From contig JADZDR010000074.1 of assembly GCA_020850945.1 (NCBI GenBank), positions 36,865 to 100,864 on the forward strand: a stretch of DNA of 64,000 bases, given 5' to 3'. The DNA is from Acidimicrobiia bacterium (lineage in GTDB: Bacteria > Actinomycetota > Acidimicrobiia > UBA2766). How positions within the stretch are numbered: the first letter of the stretch is position 1; each line of letters starts with the position of its first letter. This document shows, in pieces, positions 25,124-33,704 of the stretch. Below the pieces are notes generated by a model. The model saw only the letters and a program-made list of their open reading frames with translations. It did no database searches and was not told where the DNA came from. Made by a program: the position numbers and the translations under genes.

Positions 25124-26332
25124 TCAGTCGGGGAGGACGTAGATCATGCCGTTGGCGTCTGACGACGCGATCGTCGACGTGACGAAACGCCCCGCCTCGT
25201 CGAAGGCGCCGGGCACGGGCGTCGAATCGTCGTAGGCCGCCATCTGGCCGGGTGTGCGCACAGAGACGCGGGCGGAGGTGACGAGCTCCCAGAGCGTGCT
25301 GAGGGGGCGCAGGGATCGCGGCTCGAGCGGGACGACGTGGGCGTTGGTGATCGGGATCCCGACCGACTCGTCCACGTACCAGGACGGATGCGACGCGAAG
25401 ACCGGTCCCGTCTCGGCAAGCCCCCACACGGTGAGCGCGTTCGTGCCGAACAGCTTGCCGGCCCGCTTGCGGGCGTCGATGTCGTACATGCCCGAGGTGG
25501 GGAAGAGGAGCGCGTGGAGGCTCCCCCGCATGTCCTTGACGTCGCGCTTGGCCTCCCTCGTGAGAGCAGCCGCCTTCTCGAGGTCGATGAGCAGGTAGCC
25601 CGCGCCTTCACGGCGCACGGCGTCGAGGACGGGCTCGCCCGCGTCGGGCACGACGAGCGTGCAGCCGCTCAGGAGGGCGGTCGCGGCCGCCGTGAGGCCC
25701 GACCACGTCCCGAGCGGCGTGTCGACCACGAAGGACGTCTGCCTGTCGGCACCGAGGAACGTGGACAGCGACACCGCCCACGCGAGGAGGGAGCGGTGCG
25801 AGTGCCATGCGACCACGGGGCGGCCCTCCCCGTCCGCGGCGTTCGAGGCCGTCTCGAGGGCGACGACCGGATCGTGCACACCGGCCCGGGCAGCGTGTGC
25901 GCCCGCATCCCCGGACCCCGAGAGAGCGGCGACACCGACCGCACTCGCGTCGGTGCTGCCGGGCCCACCCAGCACGAGGGCAGGCGAGAGCGCGCCGGCA
26001 GCGGTGCCGGCTTGCGTGAGATGGACCCTCAGCCCCGCCCGGAGCGCGGCGAGGAAGAGGACGATGTCGTCGACATGGCCTGTGCTCTCGAGGCGGACTA
26101 GAGAGCCGGGCTCGGCACGGGAGGCAAGGCCGGCGGCGACGGCACGGACCGTGCCCGCGAGCTCCGATCCGGTGAGCCGTGTGTCACCGGACACGAGCAC
26201 GGCGTCACCGGCCCGATGCCGTTCCACGCGGTCGACGAGCATCTCGTCGAGGCCGAACGGCGGGATCCCGGCCACGCGGTCGACGTCGGCGGGCCAGTAC
26301 CAGGAGGGTGTGATGGCGATCGTCTTCGGCAT
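25124..26332 (-). CDS. Degenerate, truncated acyl-CoA-ligase-like (ANL) protein
   Basis: The 402-residue protein follows the ANL N-domain from start to end but lacks key parts. Where active ligases have YTSGTTGxPKG, it reads ETASNAADGEGRP before a preserved VAWHSHRSLLAWA helix. The A5-like element WGLAETGPVF near residue 297 remains. The ribose-binding SGD motif is STI, and the chain stops at GMIYVLPD, exactly where the hinge and the C-terminal domain with the catalytic Lys would begin. It therefore probably cannot adenylate substrates and may bind an acyl ligand or act as a scaffold. Its codon use and frame are intact. It is the last gene of the alpha3 operon. Confidence 0.65.
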   Translation of the reverse strand: MPKTIAITPSWYWPADVDRVAGIPPFGLDEMLVDRVERHRAGDAVLVSGDTRLTGSELAGTVRAVAAGLASRAEPGSLVRLESTGHVDDIVLFLAALRAGLRVHLTQAGTAAGALSPALVLGGPGSTDASAVGVAALSGSGDAGAHAARAGVHDPVVALETASNAADGEGRPVVAWHSHRSLLAWAVSLSTFLGADRQTSFVVDTPLGTWSGLTAAATALLSGCTLVVPDAGEPVLDAVRREGAGYLLIDLEKAAALTREAKRDVKDMRGSLHALLFPTSGMYDIDARKRAGKLFGTNALTVWGLAETGPVFASHPSWYVDESVGIPITNAHVVPLEPRSLRPLSTLWELVTSARVSVRTPGQMAAYDDSTPVPGAFDEAGRFVTSTIASSDANGMIYVLPD

Positions 26333-26356
26333 CTCAGGCTGCTTTCGGTCGTCGGT

Positions 26357-26884
26357 TCAGAACAGACCTCCGAACTGGAGGGAGGTCGCGAGGAGCGCGG
26401 CGAGGCCGGCGAGACCGAGCTCGACACGCAGGAGGACATCCATGCGCCGGATGGCGCGGCGTACCGACTCCCGCGCCGCGCGGCGTGCCTCGTCCGACAT
26501 GGATGCCGGTGTCCGCACGTGCAGGGCGGGATGAGCCGCGACGGCGAGCACACCGAGGAGGCCGACGAGGATCACCCAGAGGAGGGCGAGGGCGAGCAGC
26601 GTGCGTGCGTAGCCCGTCGAGAGCACGAGGGGTGACCCGGACTCGAAGAGGAGAGCGATTCCACTCGCCGCGATCACGAGGAGGGCGGCGAAGGACACCC
26701 AGCGGTAGCGCCGCCCCATGCGGGAGCAGACCACGTTCACCTGTGACGGAGGGATGTGCACCTGTGACGGCCTCCACACGACCTCCATGAGGATCGCGCC
26801 CCCCAGGTACACCGACCAGCCGACCGTGTGCGCGAAGGTCAGAGATGTGGCCCAGGCGTCCGCGGCGAGGATCCCCGTCGGCAC
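26357..26884 (-). CDS. Four-helix membrane protein, CopD-like, copy B
   Basis: The 175-residue protein has four hydrophobic segments (about 12-35, 62-82, 90-115 and 150-170). The first holds AHTVGWSVYLGGAILMEVVWRP, with a His in the membrane like the haem-b-binding CopD/HemJ-type proteins. The C-terminus ends SLQFGGLF. The GTG start is six bases from the stop of copy A, to which it is homologous (tandem duplication). With alpha3 in the same operon, an anchor or quinone-reducing role is inferred. No known family is certain. Confidence 0.6.
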   Translation of the reverse strand: MPTGILAADAWATSLTFAHTVGWSVYLGGAILMEVVWRPSQVHIPPSQVNVVCSRMGRRYRWVSFAALLVIAASGIALLFESGSPLVLSTGYARTLLALALLWVILVGLLGVLAVAAHPALHVRTPASMSDEARRAARESVRRAIRRMDVLLRVELGLAGLAALLATSLQFGGLF

Positions 26885-26890
26885 GCGACG

Positions 26891-27421
26891 TCACCACAGC
26901 CCTCCGAATCCCAGCGAGGATCCGAGGAGGGCGACGACGAGGATGATCACGAGGTCCGCCCGGGTCAGCCACTGCGTCCACTTCGCCGCCCGGATCTTGT
27001 CGGATTGGCCGGACTGCGCCTGGCCGGCCGAGACCTGCGCCGACATGCGGCCGGCGAGCTTGGGTCGCAGCACGAACGTGATGATGGCGCCGTTGACCAC
27101 GAGGACGCACCAGAGCACGACCATCGTGAAGAGCGTACGGCCGTAGGGCGTGGAGAACAGCGTCTCGGACATGAGGATGTCGGCGTTGCGCATCGAGTAG
27201 AGGCGCAGGAGGCCGCTCGCGAAGATGAGGCCGAGGGCGGACCAGACGAAGACCAGGAAGCGGTCGGCGACCTTCTGGCCGAGCACCTGGGCCTGGGCGG
27301 GTGGGATCGACTCCTGAGCGGGGCCGACGACGAACTCCATGATGATCGAGCCGCCCAGGTAAGTGGCGACACCGAGCACGTGCAGGTAGGCCGCGAGGAC
27401 CAGCATGAGCTTCGACGTCAC
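26891..27421 (-). CDS. Four-helix membrane protein, CopD-like, copy A
   Basis: The 176-residue protein parallels copy B: LHVLGVATYLGGSIIMEFVVGP in helix 1, IPPAQAQVLGQKVADRF after it, three more hydrophobic segments, and the terminal motif SLGFGGLW. The GTG start overlaps the upstream stop (GTGA). The in-membrane His and the pairing of two related subunits suggest a heterodimer that could bind haem b and pass electrons between alpha3 and the quinone pool. That role is inferred from position and topology; no haem signature can be proven. Confidence 0.6.
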   Translation of the reverse strand: MTSKLMLVLAAYLHVLGVATYLGGSIIMEFVVGPAQESIPPAQAQVLGQKVADRFLVFVWSALGLIFASGLLRLYSMRNADILMSETLFSTPYGRTLFTMVVLWCVLVVNGAIITFVLRPKLAGRMSAQVSAGQAQSGQSDKIRAAKWTQWLTRADLVIILVVALLGSSLGFGGLW

Positions 27422-28902
27422 AGGGCACCTCCGGTCGGGTCGGGCCGGCCGGGATGCCAGTTCGCGAAGTGGTCACGCACCGCAGGGGTGACGGCCGGCG
27501 ACTGGCCGTTGCCGGTCTGGAAGGTCTCGTAGAACTCGGTGTCGACATGGTGCACCTGGGCCGAGAACTTCGCTCGCACCGGACTGATGTAAGCAGGACA
27601 GCAGCCGTACTTGGCGACGATGTACTCGACGGTCGCGATCGCCGCCTCCTCCGCCCAGTCGGGGATGTGCGCCTTCGGGCTCTCGAGGATCTCCTGCATC
27701 GTCGCCTCGTTGTAGGGCCCACCCGCCCGCGCCGACCAGTTCCCCTCGCGGGAGAGCTGGCCCCCCGCCTCGTAACGCACGTTGCGGACGTAGCGCACGG
27801 CGTCTGCGGCAGTCGGGAACTGGGGTGAGGGGACGACTACGGGCTCCTTCACGCCGGGCTGACCGAGACACGTCGACGTCTTGGACGGATTCCGGTCCGG
27901 GTCCCGCTCGAGGAAGGTGAAGCCGAGGCCACGGCACACGTCGGGGTAGGCGCCGAGAAGCATGTCGTCCGCGTAGGAACCGACGGGCCACGCGCCGAGC
28001 CCGAGCGCCTCACATGCGAGACGGATGTTCTGCACGGCGCAGGCAGCCTGGCTGCTGTGCAGCATGAGGACGAGCTCGTCGAACACGGGGATGGGGAAGC
28101 CGACCTCGAGGAACCCGGGACGGATCCAGTCGTCGACACCACAGGGCTTCGCCGTGTCGGGGTCCATGAGGTAGAAGCCGGACCACTCGTAGGAGTTGAG
28201 GAGCATGTTGAACCACTCGAGGCCGAGGTCACCGACCGGCAGGAACCACGTGCTGCCGGGCCGGTTCAGGTTGTACTGCCCCGGACCCATCGCGTTCACG
28301 TTGTGCGTGCCCTCGGGTGCCGAGAACCAGCCGATGTCCGGCCGGGTGTCAGCCACCTTCGTGCGACCGGCGCGGAACCAGTGCAGGATCTTGGCGTAGT
28401 CCTCGGGACCGGCGATCTCGACCGGGGCGAGGCGCTCCGGTTCCGGCCGGTACACCCAGACGCCGTCGTCGTCGACGATGAAGAGGTCGACCGAGAGGTC
28501 GTTCGAGGACGCCGGGATCGTGCGTCCCGCCCAGGAGAGGAGGCCCGACAGGCCGCCGTGCACGGGCACGTCGGCGAGGGCGACCCCGTTCGGGCCGAGG
28601 GCGGCCCAGGCGATCAGGGCCTGTTCCACCTCGGAAAGGGGGACGGGGTCGGCCTGCGACGTGAACGCAAGCGGGCCGGCGGGCTGCGTGACCGTCTCGT
28701 TGCTCGACCACGCGAAGGTCTCGGCCTCGCCCGTCTCGCTCCGGTAGCCGAGCCCGATGCGACGCGTGCGCAGCGTCGAGAGAGCGGAGAAGACGGACGG
28801 TGTCGCCTCGAACGCACGCGCGAGCGCGGCCTGCTCGTCCGGGGTGACGGCGGGCACGTCCGCGCCGACCTGGTAGTCGGGTGTGTAGTGGAGGTCAGGC
28901 AT
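27418..28902 (-). CDS. Nitroreductase-like (SagB-type) protein of the alpha3 operon
   Basis: The 494-residue protein has two regions typical of nitroreductase folds: VEQALIAWAALGPNG...GRTIPASSND...LFIVDDDGVWVYRPE near residues 90-155, and HSSQAACAVQNIRLACEALGLGAWPVGSY near 281-310. Between them lies a long insertion rich in aromatic residues. The C-terminal region YGCCPAYISP...AQVHHVDTEFYE is unknown. Its ATG overlaps the alpha3 stop by eight bases. Nitroreductase folds usually bind FMN and work in redox or dehydrogenation steps, so it may be a flavin electron acceptor that replaces the missing beta subunit of alpha3. The assignment is tentative. Confidence 0.5.
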   Translation of the reverse strand: MPDLHYTPDYQVGADVPAVTPDEQAALARAFEATPSVFSALSTLRTRRIGLGYRSETGEAETFAWSSNETVTQPAGPLAFTSQADPVPLSEVEQALIAWAALGPNGVALADVPVHGGLSGLLSWAGRTIPASSNDLSVDLFIVDDDGVWVYRPEPERLAPVEIAGPEDYAKILHWFRAGRTKVADTRPDIGWFSAPEGTHNVNAMGPGQYNLNRPGSTWFLPVGDLGLEWFNMLLNSYEWSGFYLMDPDTAKPCGVDDWIRPGFLEVGFPIPVFDELVLMLHSSQAACAVQNIRLACEALGLGAWPVGSYADDMLLGAYPDVCRGLGFTFLERDPDRNPSKTSTCLGQPGVKEPVVVPSPQFPTAADAVRYVRNVRYEAGGQLSREGNWSARAGGPYNEATMQEILESPKAHIPDWAEEAAIATVEYIVAKYGCCPAYISPVRAKFSAQVHHVDTEFYETFQTGNGQSPAVTPAVRDHFANWHPGRPDPTGGAL

Positions 28903-31723
28903 CGGGGGTACCTTTCGCGGCTGACATGGAACAGAGGGACACGCGCACCGCTCGATCGGACGGCACGGGCTGCCAGCCGAACGGGAGGTACCTGAGATGG
29001 CCGTACCTCCCGACGAGGTGCAGCCATTTGACCATGCCTGGCTCGACGTCGTTTCCGCCTTGCCAGTCGGGGAACATGTGGGGTTCGAAGCCGTTGTAGA
29101 GCACGATCTGGTCGGGCCGGATGCGGGGCGAGGTCTTGGCCGCGGCCCGGAACTCCCCGTGGTCGTTGTGCACGCGCACCTCGTCTCCGTCCGCGATCCC
29201 GAGTGTGGCCGCCTGCGCGTCGTTCACGACGACGAGGGGTCCTCCCCGGTGGGTCTCGAGGAGCACGTCGTTGCCCATGCTGATCGAATGGACGGTCCAG
29301 CGGGAGTGGCCGCTCGTGAGCACGAACGGATGGTCGCCACCCATCGAGGGCGGCTCCTTGTGGCGGGGGAGGGCCTCGTCACCGTCGAGGAACCACGCAT
29401 GGTCGACGTAGAACTGGGCGCGGCGCGTCAGGGTCGGGTACACGACGCCGTCGTCGACGTGCCAGCCGAACGCGGTGAGGACCTTGGCGGGATCGACGTC
29501 GGCTGCGACCGAGAGGCCCGGCGCGAACTTGCCGAGTCCCGAATAGCGCACGCTGCCCGCTTCGCGGAGCCGATCGAGCGAGGTGCCGAAGGGGAGAGTC
29601 CCCGCTTCCCCCGAGTCACGTAGCCACTCGTCGAGGACGGCGGGTTCCTTCTCGAAGGCACCGTTCATCGTGAACCGCGACCTGAGGTCGTCGAGCGTAC
29701 GGGTGCGCCTGCGCCCGTCCAGGTACTCGTCGAGACCGGCGGCGGCGGCCGCCTCGGTCACCTTCTCGGCGAGGAGCTGGAAGATCTCCCACTCCGTCTT
29801 GGCCTCACCCGGCGGGTCGACGGCCTTGTCGGAGAACCCGAGCCGGAACGTGTGTGTGATCGCGTACTGGACGTTGGGACGCTCGTACTGCATGGCGACG
29901 GGGAGGATGATGTCGGAGTGAAGTGCCGTCGTCGACATGCGGAAGTCGACGGTGACGATCATCTCGAGCTTCGGCCAGAGGGTCTCGAGGACCTTGTTGC
30001 GCCCACCCCGCGCGCGGCGCAGCGGGTTCGTGCCGACGGCGAAGAACACCTGCGGGTCCGTGTCGGACCCGGGTCGCGTGAGGCCTCCCCACCATCCCCG
30101 GCTCACGGCTTCGCCCAGGTACTCGCCGAAGGTCTTCTCCATCGACGGATCCGACCACTCCATCCGATTCCAGGCGTCGTCATAGCCGGCGTGGTGGTAG
30201 TTGAAGAAGACGGGCGGCGTGGAGGTGCCTCCGACGACCGCCATCTGGAGGAGTTGGGTCCCGACGATCTCGTCCGAGGCTTCGGGGTCCTGCTCGCGGA
30301 AGGACTCCATCGCGCCGTCGACCCCGTCGAGGATCCCGATCGTCTCCTCGAGGCCGGGACGGTTCTTCATGGCGAAGATCAGGAAGCCGTCGAGGCCGGC
30401 CAGGGCGAGCCCCTGGATACCGGTCCCCGGCCTGCCCCAGTTGCCGGTGAGGGCGAGGAGCAGGCACATCGACCGCTCCATGAGGTCCCCGTGGTAGTAC
30501 TTGCAGGCGTTGAAGCCTTCGAGGATCTTCGTGCGGCCCTTCGCGATGCGTCGCGCGAGATCCCGGATCACGTCGGGTGCGACACCGCACATCTCGGTCG
30601 CGGCCTCGGGCTCGTAGCCGCGCAGCCTCTCCCGGAGAAGCTCGTACACGGTGGTCACCTCGACCTCCGTGCCGTCGGAGAGCCCGACCTTCCATCTGCC
30701 TTCGAGCTCGGGCGCGAGGCCGTCGAGCTTCAGTGTGTCGCGGGGTGCCTTCGTGAGACCGGCCGCCGCGTCCCAGAACCAGAAGCGGTCCTCGGGCTCG
30801 TTCGGGTCGATCTCCGGTCCCCGCAGGAAGGTGCGGGTTCCCGTCTCGACGAGGAGTGCGAGGTCGGTCTGGGAGCGCACGAAGTCGAGGTCGGCGAGGC
30901 CCTCGTCGATGACGACCTTGCACATGGCGAGGGCGAAGGCGGCATCGGTACCCGCCCGGATCGGCACATGCATGTCCGCGAGGGCGGCCGTGGGCGTGTA
31001 GTCGGGTGAGATCGCCACGACCTGTGCGCCGCTGTAGCGGGCTTCGGGGATGTAGTGGAAGTAGGGGATGGACGTGTAGGCGGGGTTCGAGTGCCAGGCG
31101 AGGATCACGTCGGAGTGGAAGGTGTCGTCGACCGTGCTCGCGCACGAGAACTTGCCGAAGGTGATGTGCTGGCCCGTCGGGAAGTCGTTGACGAGGCCGT
31201 TGGCGTCGAGCGTGACCGCGCCGAGGAGGCCGGCGAAGCGTGTGACGGGGGCCTGTGTGAGGAGTCCGCCCTCGACCGTCTCCTCGAACACGACGGATTC
31301 GGGGCCTTCGATGTCGATCGCTTCGACGATCGCCTCGGCGATCTCGGTCAGGGCGTCGTCCCAGGAGACCTCCTCCCATTCGCCGCCCCCGCGTTCGCCC
31401 ACGCGACGCAGCGGGGTGAGGATCCGGTCCTTGCCGGAGAGCTGCCGGCTCCACGCGCTCCCCTTCTGGCACGAGAGGGGGTTCATGTCGGGTACGCCCG
31501 CCTCGATGACGGGGAGCTCGGCAGCGGGCTCCTCGAAGAGGATCGTGCCGTCGCGCGTGTACACGCGGTAGGGGCACGTGCCGAGACAGTTCAGGCAGTG
31601 AGTCCCCCATGTGACCTTGTCCCAGCGCCACCTGTCGCGGTAGCAGGCGAGCGTGGACCCGGCGTCTCGGGCGTCCCCGTTCCCCTCGTCGCCCGAGTCC
31701 CCGTCGACCGTCCCGTCCACCAT
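28895..31723 (-). CDS. Molybdopterin oxidoreductase catalytic subunit alpha3 (type II DMSO-reductase-like)
   Basis: The 942-residue subunit has the exact type II cluster site H42-x3-C46-x3-C50-x34-C85. The Mo-ligand region reads SIPYFHY with Tyr221 in the Asp position. Cofactor segments such as SGHSRWTVHS and DQIVLYNGFEP are intact. The ATG has GAGGAGG upstream and no Tat signal; an Asp/Gly-rich N-terminal tail precedes CYRDRWRWD. Unlike alpha1 and alpha2 it has no Fe-S beta or haem gamma subunit in its operon; a nitroreductase-like protein, two membrane proteins and a pseudo-ligase follow instead. An operator palindrome lies 74 bases upstream. Its partner may be the beta/gamma set of the other operon or the local proteins. 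Confidence 0.88.
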   Translation of the reverse strand: MVDGTVDGDSGDEGNGDARDAGSTLACYRDRWRWDKVTWGTHCLNCLGTCPYRVYTRDGTILFEEPAAELPVIEAGVPDMNPLSCQKGSAWSRQLSGKDRILTPLRRVGERGGGEWEEVSWDDALTEIAEAIVEAIDIEGPESVVFEETVEGGLLTQAPVTRFAGLLGAVTLDANGLVNDFPTGQHITFGKFSCASTVDDTFHSDVILAWHSNPAYTSIPYFHYIPEARYSGAQVVAISPDYTPTAALADMHVPIRAGTDAAFALAMCKVVIDEGLADLDFVRSQTDLALLVETGTRTFLRGPEIDPNEPEDRFWFWDAAAGLTKAPRDTLKLDGLAPELEGRWKVGLSDGTEVEVTTVYELLRERLRGYEPEAATEMCGVAPDVIRDLARRIAKGRTKILEGFNACKYYHGDLMERSMCLLLALTGNWGRPGTGIQGLALAGLDGFLIFAMKNRPGLEETIGILDGVDGAMESFREQDPEASDEIVGTQLLQMAVVGGTSTPPVFFNYHHAGYDDAWNRMEWSDPSMEKTFGEYLGEAVSRGWWGGLTRPGSDTDPQVFFAVGTNPLRRARGGRNKVLETLWPKLEMIVTVDFRMSTTALHSDIILPVAMQYERPNVQYAITHTFRLGFSDKAVDPPGEAKTEWEIFQLLAEKVTEAAAAAGLDEYLDGRRRTRTLDDLRSRFTMNGAFEKEPAVLDEWLRDSGEAGTLPFGTSLDRLREAGSVRYSGLGKFAPGLSVAADVDPAKVLTAFGWHVDDGVVYPTLTRRAQFYVDHAWFLDGDEALPRHKEPPSMGGDHPFVLTSGHSRWTVHSISMGNDVLLETHRGGPLVVVNDAQAATLGIADGDEVRVHNDHGEFRAAAKTSPRIRPDQIVLYNGFEPHMFPDWQGGNDVEPGMVKWLHLVGRYGHLRYLPFGWQPVPSDRAVRVSLCSMSAAKGTPDA

Positions 31724-31796
31724 GTGGTGGGCCTCCTCGGTTCGGAGCCCACGTCCAGACTCGACGTGGGCTATCTTTCTTGGTTACACTAGCTAG

Positions 31797-31811
31797 TAAT
31801 AACGGTTATTA
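31797..31811. promoter_or_regulatory. Operator site 4, perfect TAATAAC-G-GTTATTA palindrome
   Basis: This is the best copy: 7-bp arms with no mismatch around a single G. It sits in the 264-base divergent region between alpha3 (minus) and the two-gene flavoprotein operon (plus), next to CTAGCTAG. It defines the consensus for the other three sites. Confidence 0.75.
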
Positions 31812-31987
31812 TAAGCCACCACCGGGCTGCGGGCCCAGCCGAGCACCCGTCGGAGTGAACGCCGGAGCGGACGCCGGGGCATCTGAATGATCGTCGGTAT
31901 CGGCACGACAACTCCAACGGGGGACAGGCATCGGGCACACGACCCCGATCGACCACACTCCGAGCGACACGAGACAGGGGGAACGTG

Positions 31988-33685
31988 ATGGAGGAGCGCT
32001 TCGACTTCGTCATCGTCGGCGGCGGGCACAACGGCACGACGATGGCCGCGTACCTGGCCAAGAGCGGCGCGTCCGTGTGCGTCCTCGAGTCCCGACCCGA
32101 ATGTGGCGGCGGGCAGGAGAACACCGAACCCAAGCCCGGGTTCCGCATCGACCCCCACGCCACCTACCTGTACGGCGGGGCGGCGCCGGGCTTCGAGCAA
32201 CTCGAACTCCACAAGTACGGGTTCCGCTTCGTGCCCTACCGCTCGATGTTCGGCTTCGCGACCTCCGACGGCAAGGCCGTGAACCTCGGCGGACGGTGGG
32301 ACCGCCAGCTCGGGGAGCAGTCGGTGGCAGCCGTCGCCCCGCCCGGCGCGTCGAACGCCATGCGCGCCTTCGAGGTTCTCGAGGGTGAACCCACGGCCGA
32401 GTTCCTGCGTTCGATGTTCTGGACGCCTCCGCATCCGGCCCACATGGACCTCGAACCCGGTGACCTGCCGTGGGCGCAGACGCTGCGCAAGCACCTCGGT
32501 GCCGCGTTCAGCGAGACCTTCCTCGACATGAGCCTCGTCGAGTTCTTCGACGGTATGGGGGCGTGGGAGCCGGCCGCCGTCGCGAACTCGTTCGCGGCGT
32601 GGTACTGCGGCGCCCATCCGGCGTGGGAGGGCCAGGCCCTGCCGTCGCTCGGCGGTCTCATGCTCGTCGGTTACACGTCGGGCTCGCCGCGGGGTGGCAT
32701 GCACACCTACGCCCACTCGATCATCCGCTGCGCCCTCGCGCACGGGGCGCGGATCATCACGAACTCCACGGTGGAGGAGATCGTCGTCCGCAACGGGCGC
32801 GCGGTCGGCGTCGTGATGAGCGACGACGCCTCCGTGTCCGAGAAGACGGTGTGGGCCGACAAGGCCGTCATCTCCGCCGTCGACGTCACGCAGACCTTCC
32901 AGTCGCTCATCGGCCGCGGGCACATGGACGCCGGCTTCGCACAGCGCATCGACGACATCAACTTCAAGGGCGGCAGCCTCTACGTGCTGTCCGTGGTCTG
33001 TCGCGAGCTGCCCCGCTTCCACAACGACCCGAACTCGTTCGCGGACGACGTCTACCCGTCCTGTCTCGTGTACCCCTCCGACTCGTGGGAGAACTTCTTC
33101 AAGCAGACCGAGGACGTCTACTCGCGCAAGGTTGTGCCCAAGCTCGAGAAAGAGCATCTGAGCATGATGATCTGCACGCACGACGTGTACGACACGACCC
33201 GCTCGCCGGATGGTTACCGCATCCTCTCACCGATCTACGTGCAGATCCCGCCCACGCACTACGACGTGGCGGGTCCGGACGGCCTGAATCGGATGAAGGA
33301 GGACTTCACGAAGGCCGTCCTCGAACTGCTCGCCGAGGGCGCGCCGAACATGACGGGCGACAACATCGTCGACGTGTTCGTGAACACGCCGTACGACTCC
33401 GAGTTCCGCAACCCCGGCATGATCGCCGGGAACTGGTACGGGATCCGCCAGTCCGAGGACCAGTGGTTCATGAACCGGCCCCTGCCCGAGCTCGCCCGGT
33501 ACCGCACGCCGATCGACGGGCTCTACCTCTGCAACCACACGTCACATCCGGGCGGCCTCTGCCTCATGGCGGTTCCCTACAACCTCATGCACATCCTGAT
33601 CGAGGACGACCTCGTGGAGCCGGGCGGGTGGTGGTACCCGTCGCCCTGGTACATCCCCGAGAACGGCAACAAGGCGACGGCCTGA
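31988..33685 (+). CDS. FAD-dependent phytoene-dehydrogenase-like oxidoreductase
   Basis: The 565-residue flavoprotein begins with the dinucleotide motif VIVGGGHNGTTMAAYLAKSG followed by the Glu that binds the ADP-ribose. The C-terminal FAD motif reads TPIDGLYLCNHTSHPGG. The ATG at 31988 is chosen over GTG at 31985 because AGGGGGAA lies eight bases before it. It is first in a two-gene operon with a paralogue, divergent from alpha3 and sharing the perfect operator. The superfamily dehydrogenates or isomerises polyenes and alicyclic or steroid-like compounds. The co-regulation with alpha3 suggests it acts on the same substrate series. It differs from carotenoid enzymes in sequence length and context. 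Confidence 0.8.
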   Translation: MEERFDFVIVGGGHNGTTMAAYLAKSGASVCVLESRPECGGGQENTEPKPGFRIDPHATYLYGGAAPGFEQLELHKYGFRFVPYRSMFGFATSDGKAVNLGGRWDRQLGEQSVAAVAPPGASNAMRAFEVLEGEPTAEFLRSMFWTPPHPAHMDLEPGDLPWAQTLRKHLGAAFSETFLDMSLVEFFDGMGAWEPAAVANSFAAWYCGAHPAWEGQALPSLGGLMLVGYTSGSPRGGMHTYAHSIIRCALAHGARIITNSTVEEIVVRNGRAVGVVMSDDASVSEKTVWADKAVISAVDVTQTFQSLIGRGHMDAGFAQRIDDINFKGGSLYVLSVVCRELPRFHNDPNSFADDVYPSCLVYPSDSWENFFKQTEDVYSRKVVPKLEKEHLSMMICTHDVYDTTRSPDGYRILSPIYVQIPPTHYDVAGPDGLNRMKEDFTKAVLELLAEGAPNMTGDNIVDVFVNTPYDSEFRNPGMIAGNWYGIRQSEDQWFMNRPLPELARYRTPIDGLYLCNHTSHPGGLCLMAVPYNLMHILIEDDLVEPGGWWYPSPWYIPENGNKATA

Positions 33686-33704
33686 GACGAGGGAGGACCC
33701 GGAG

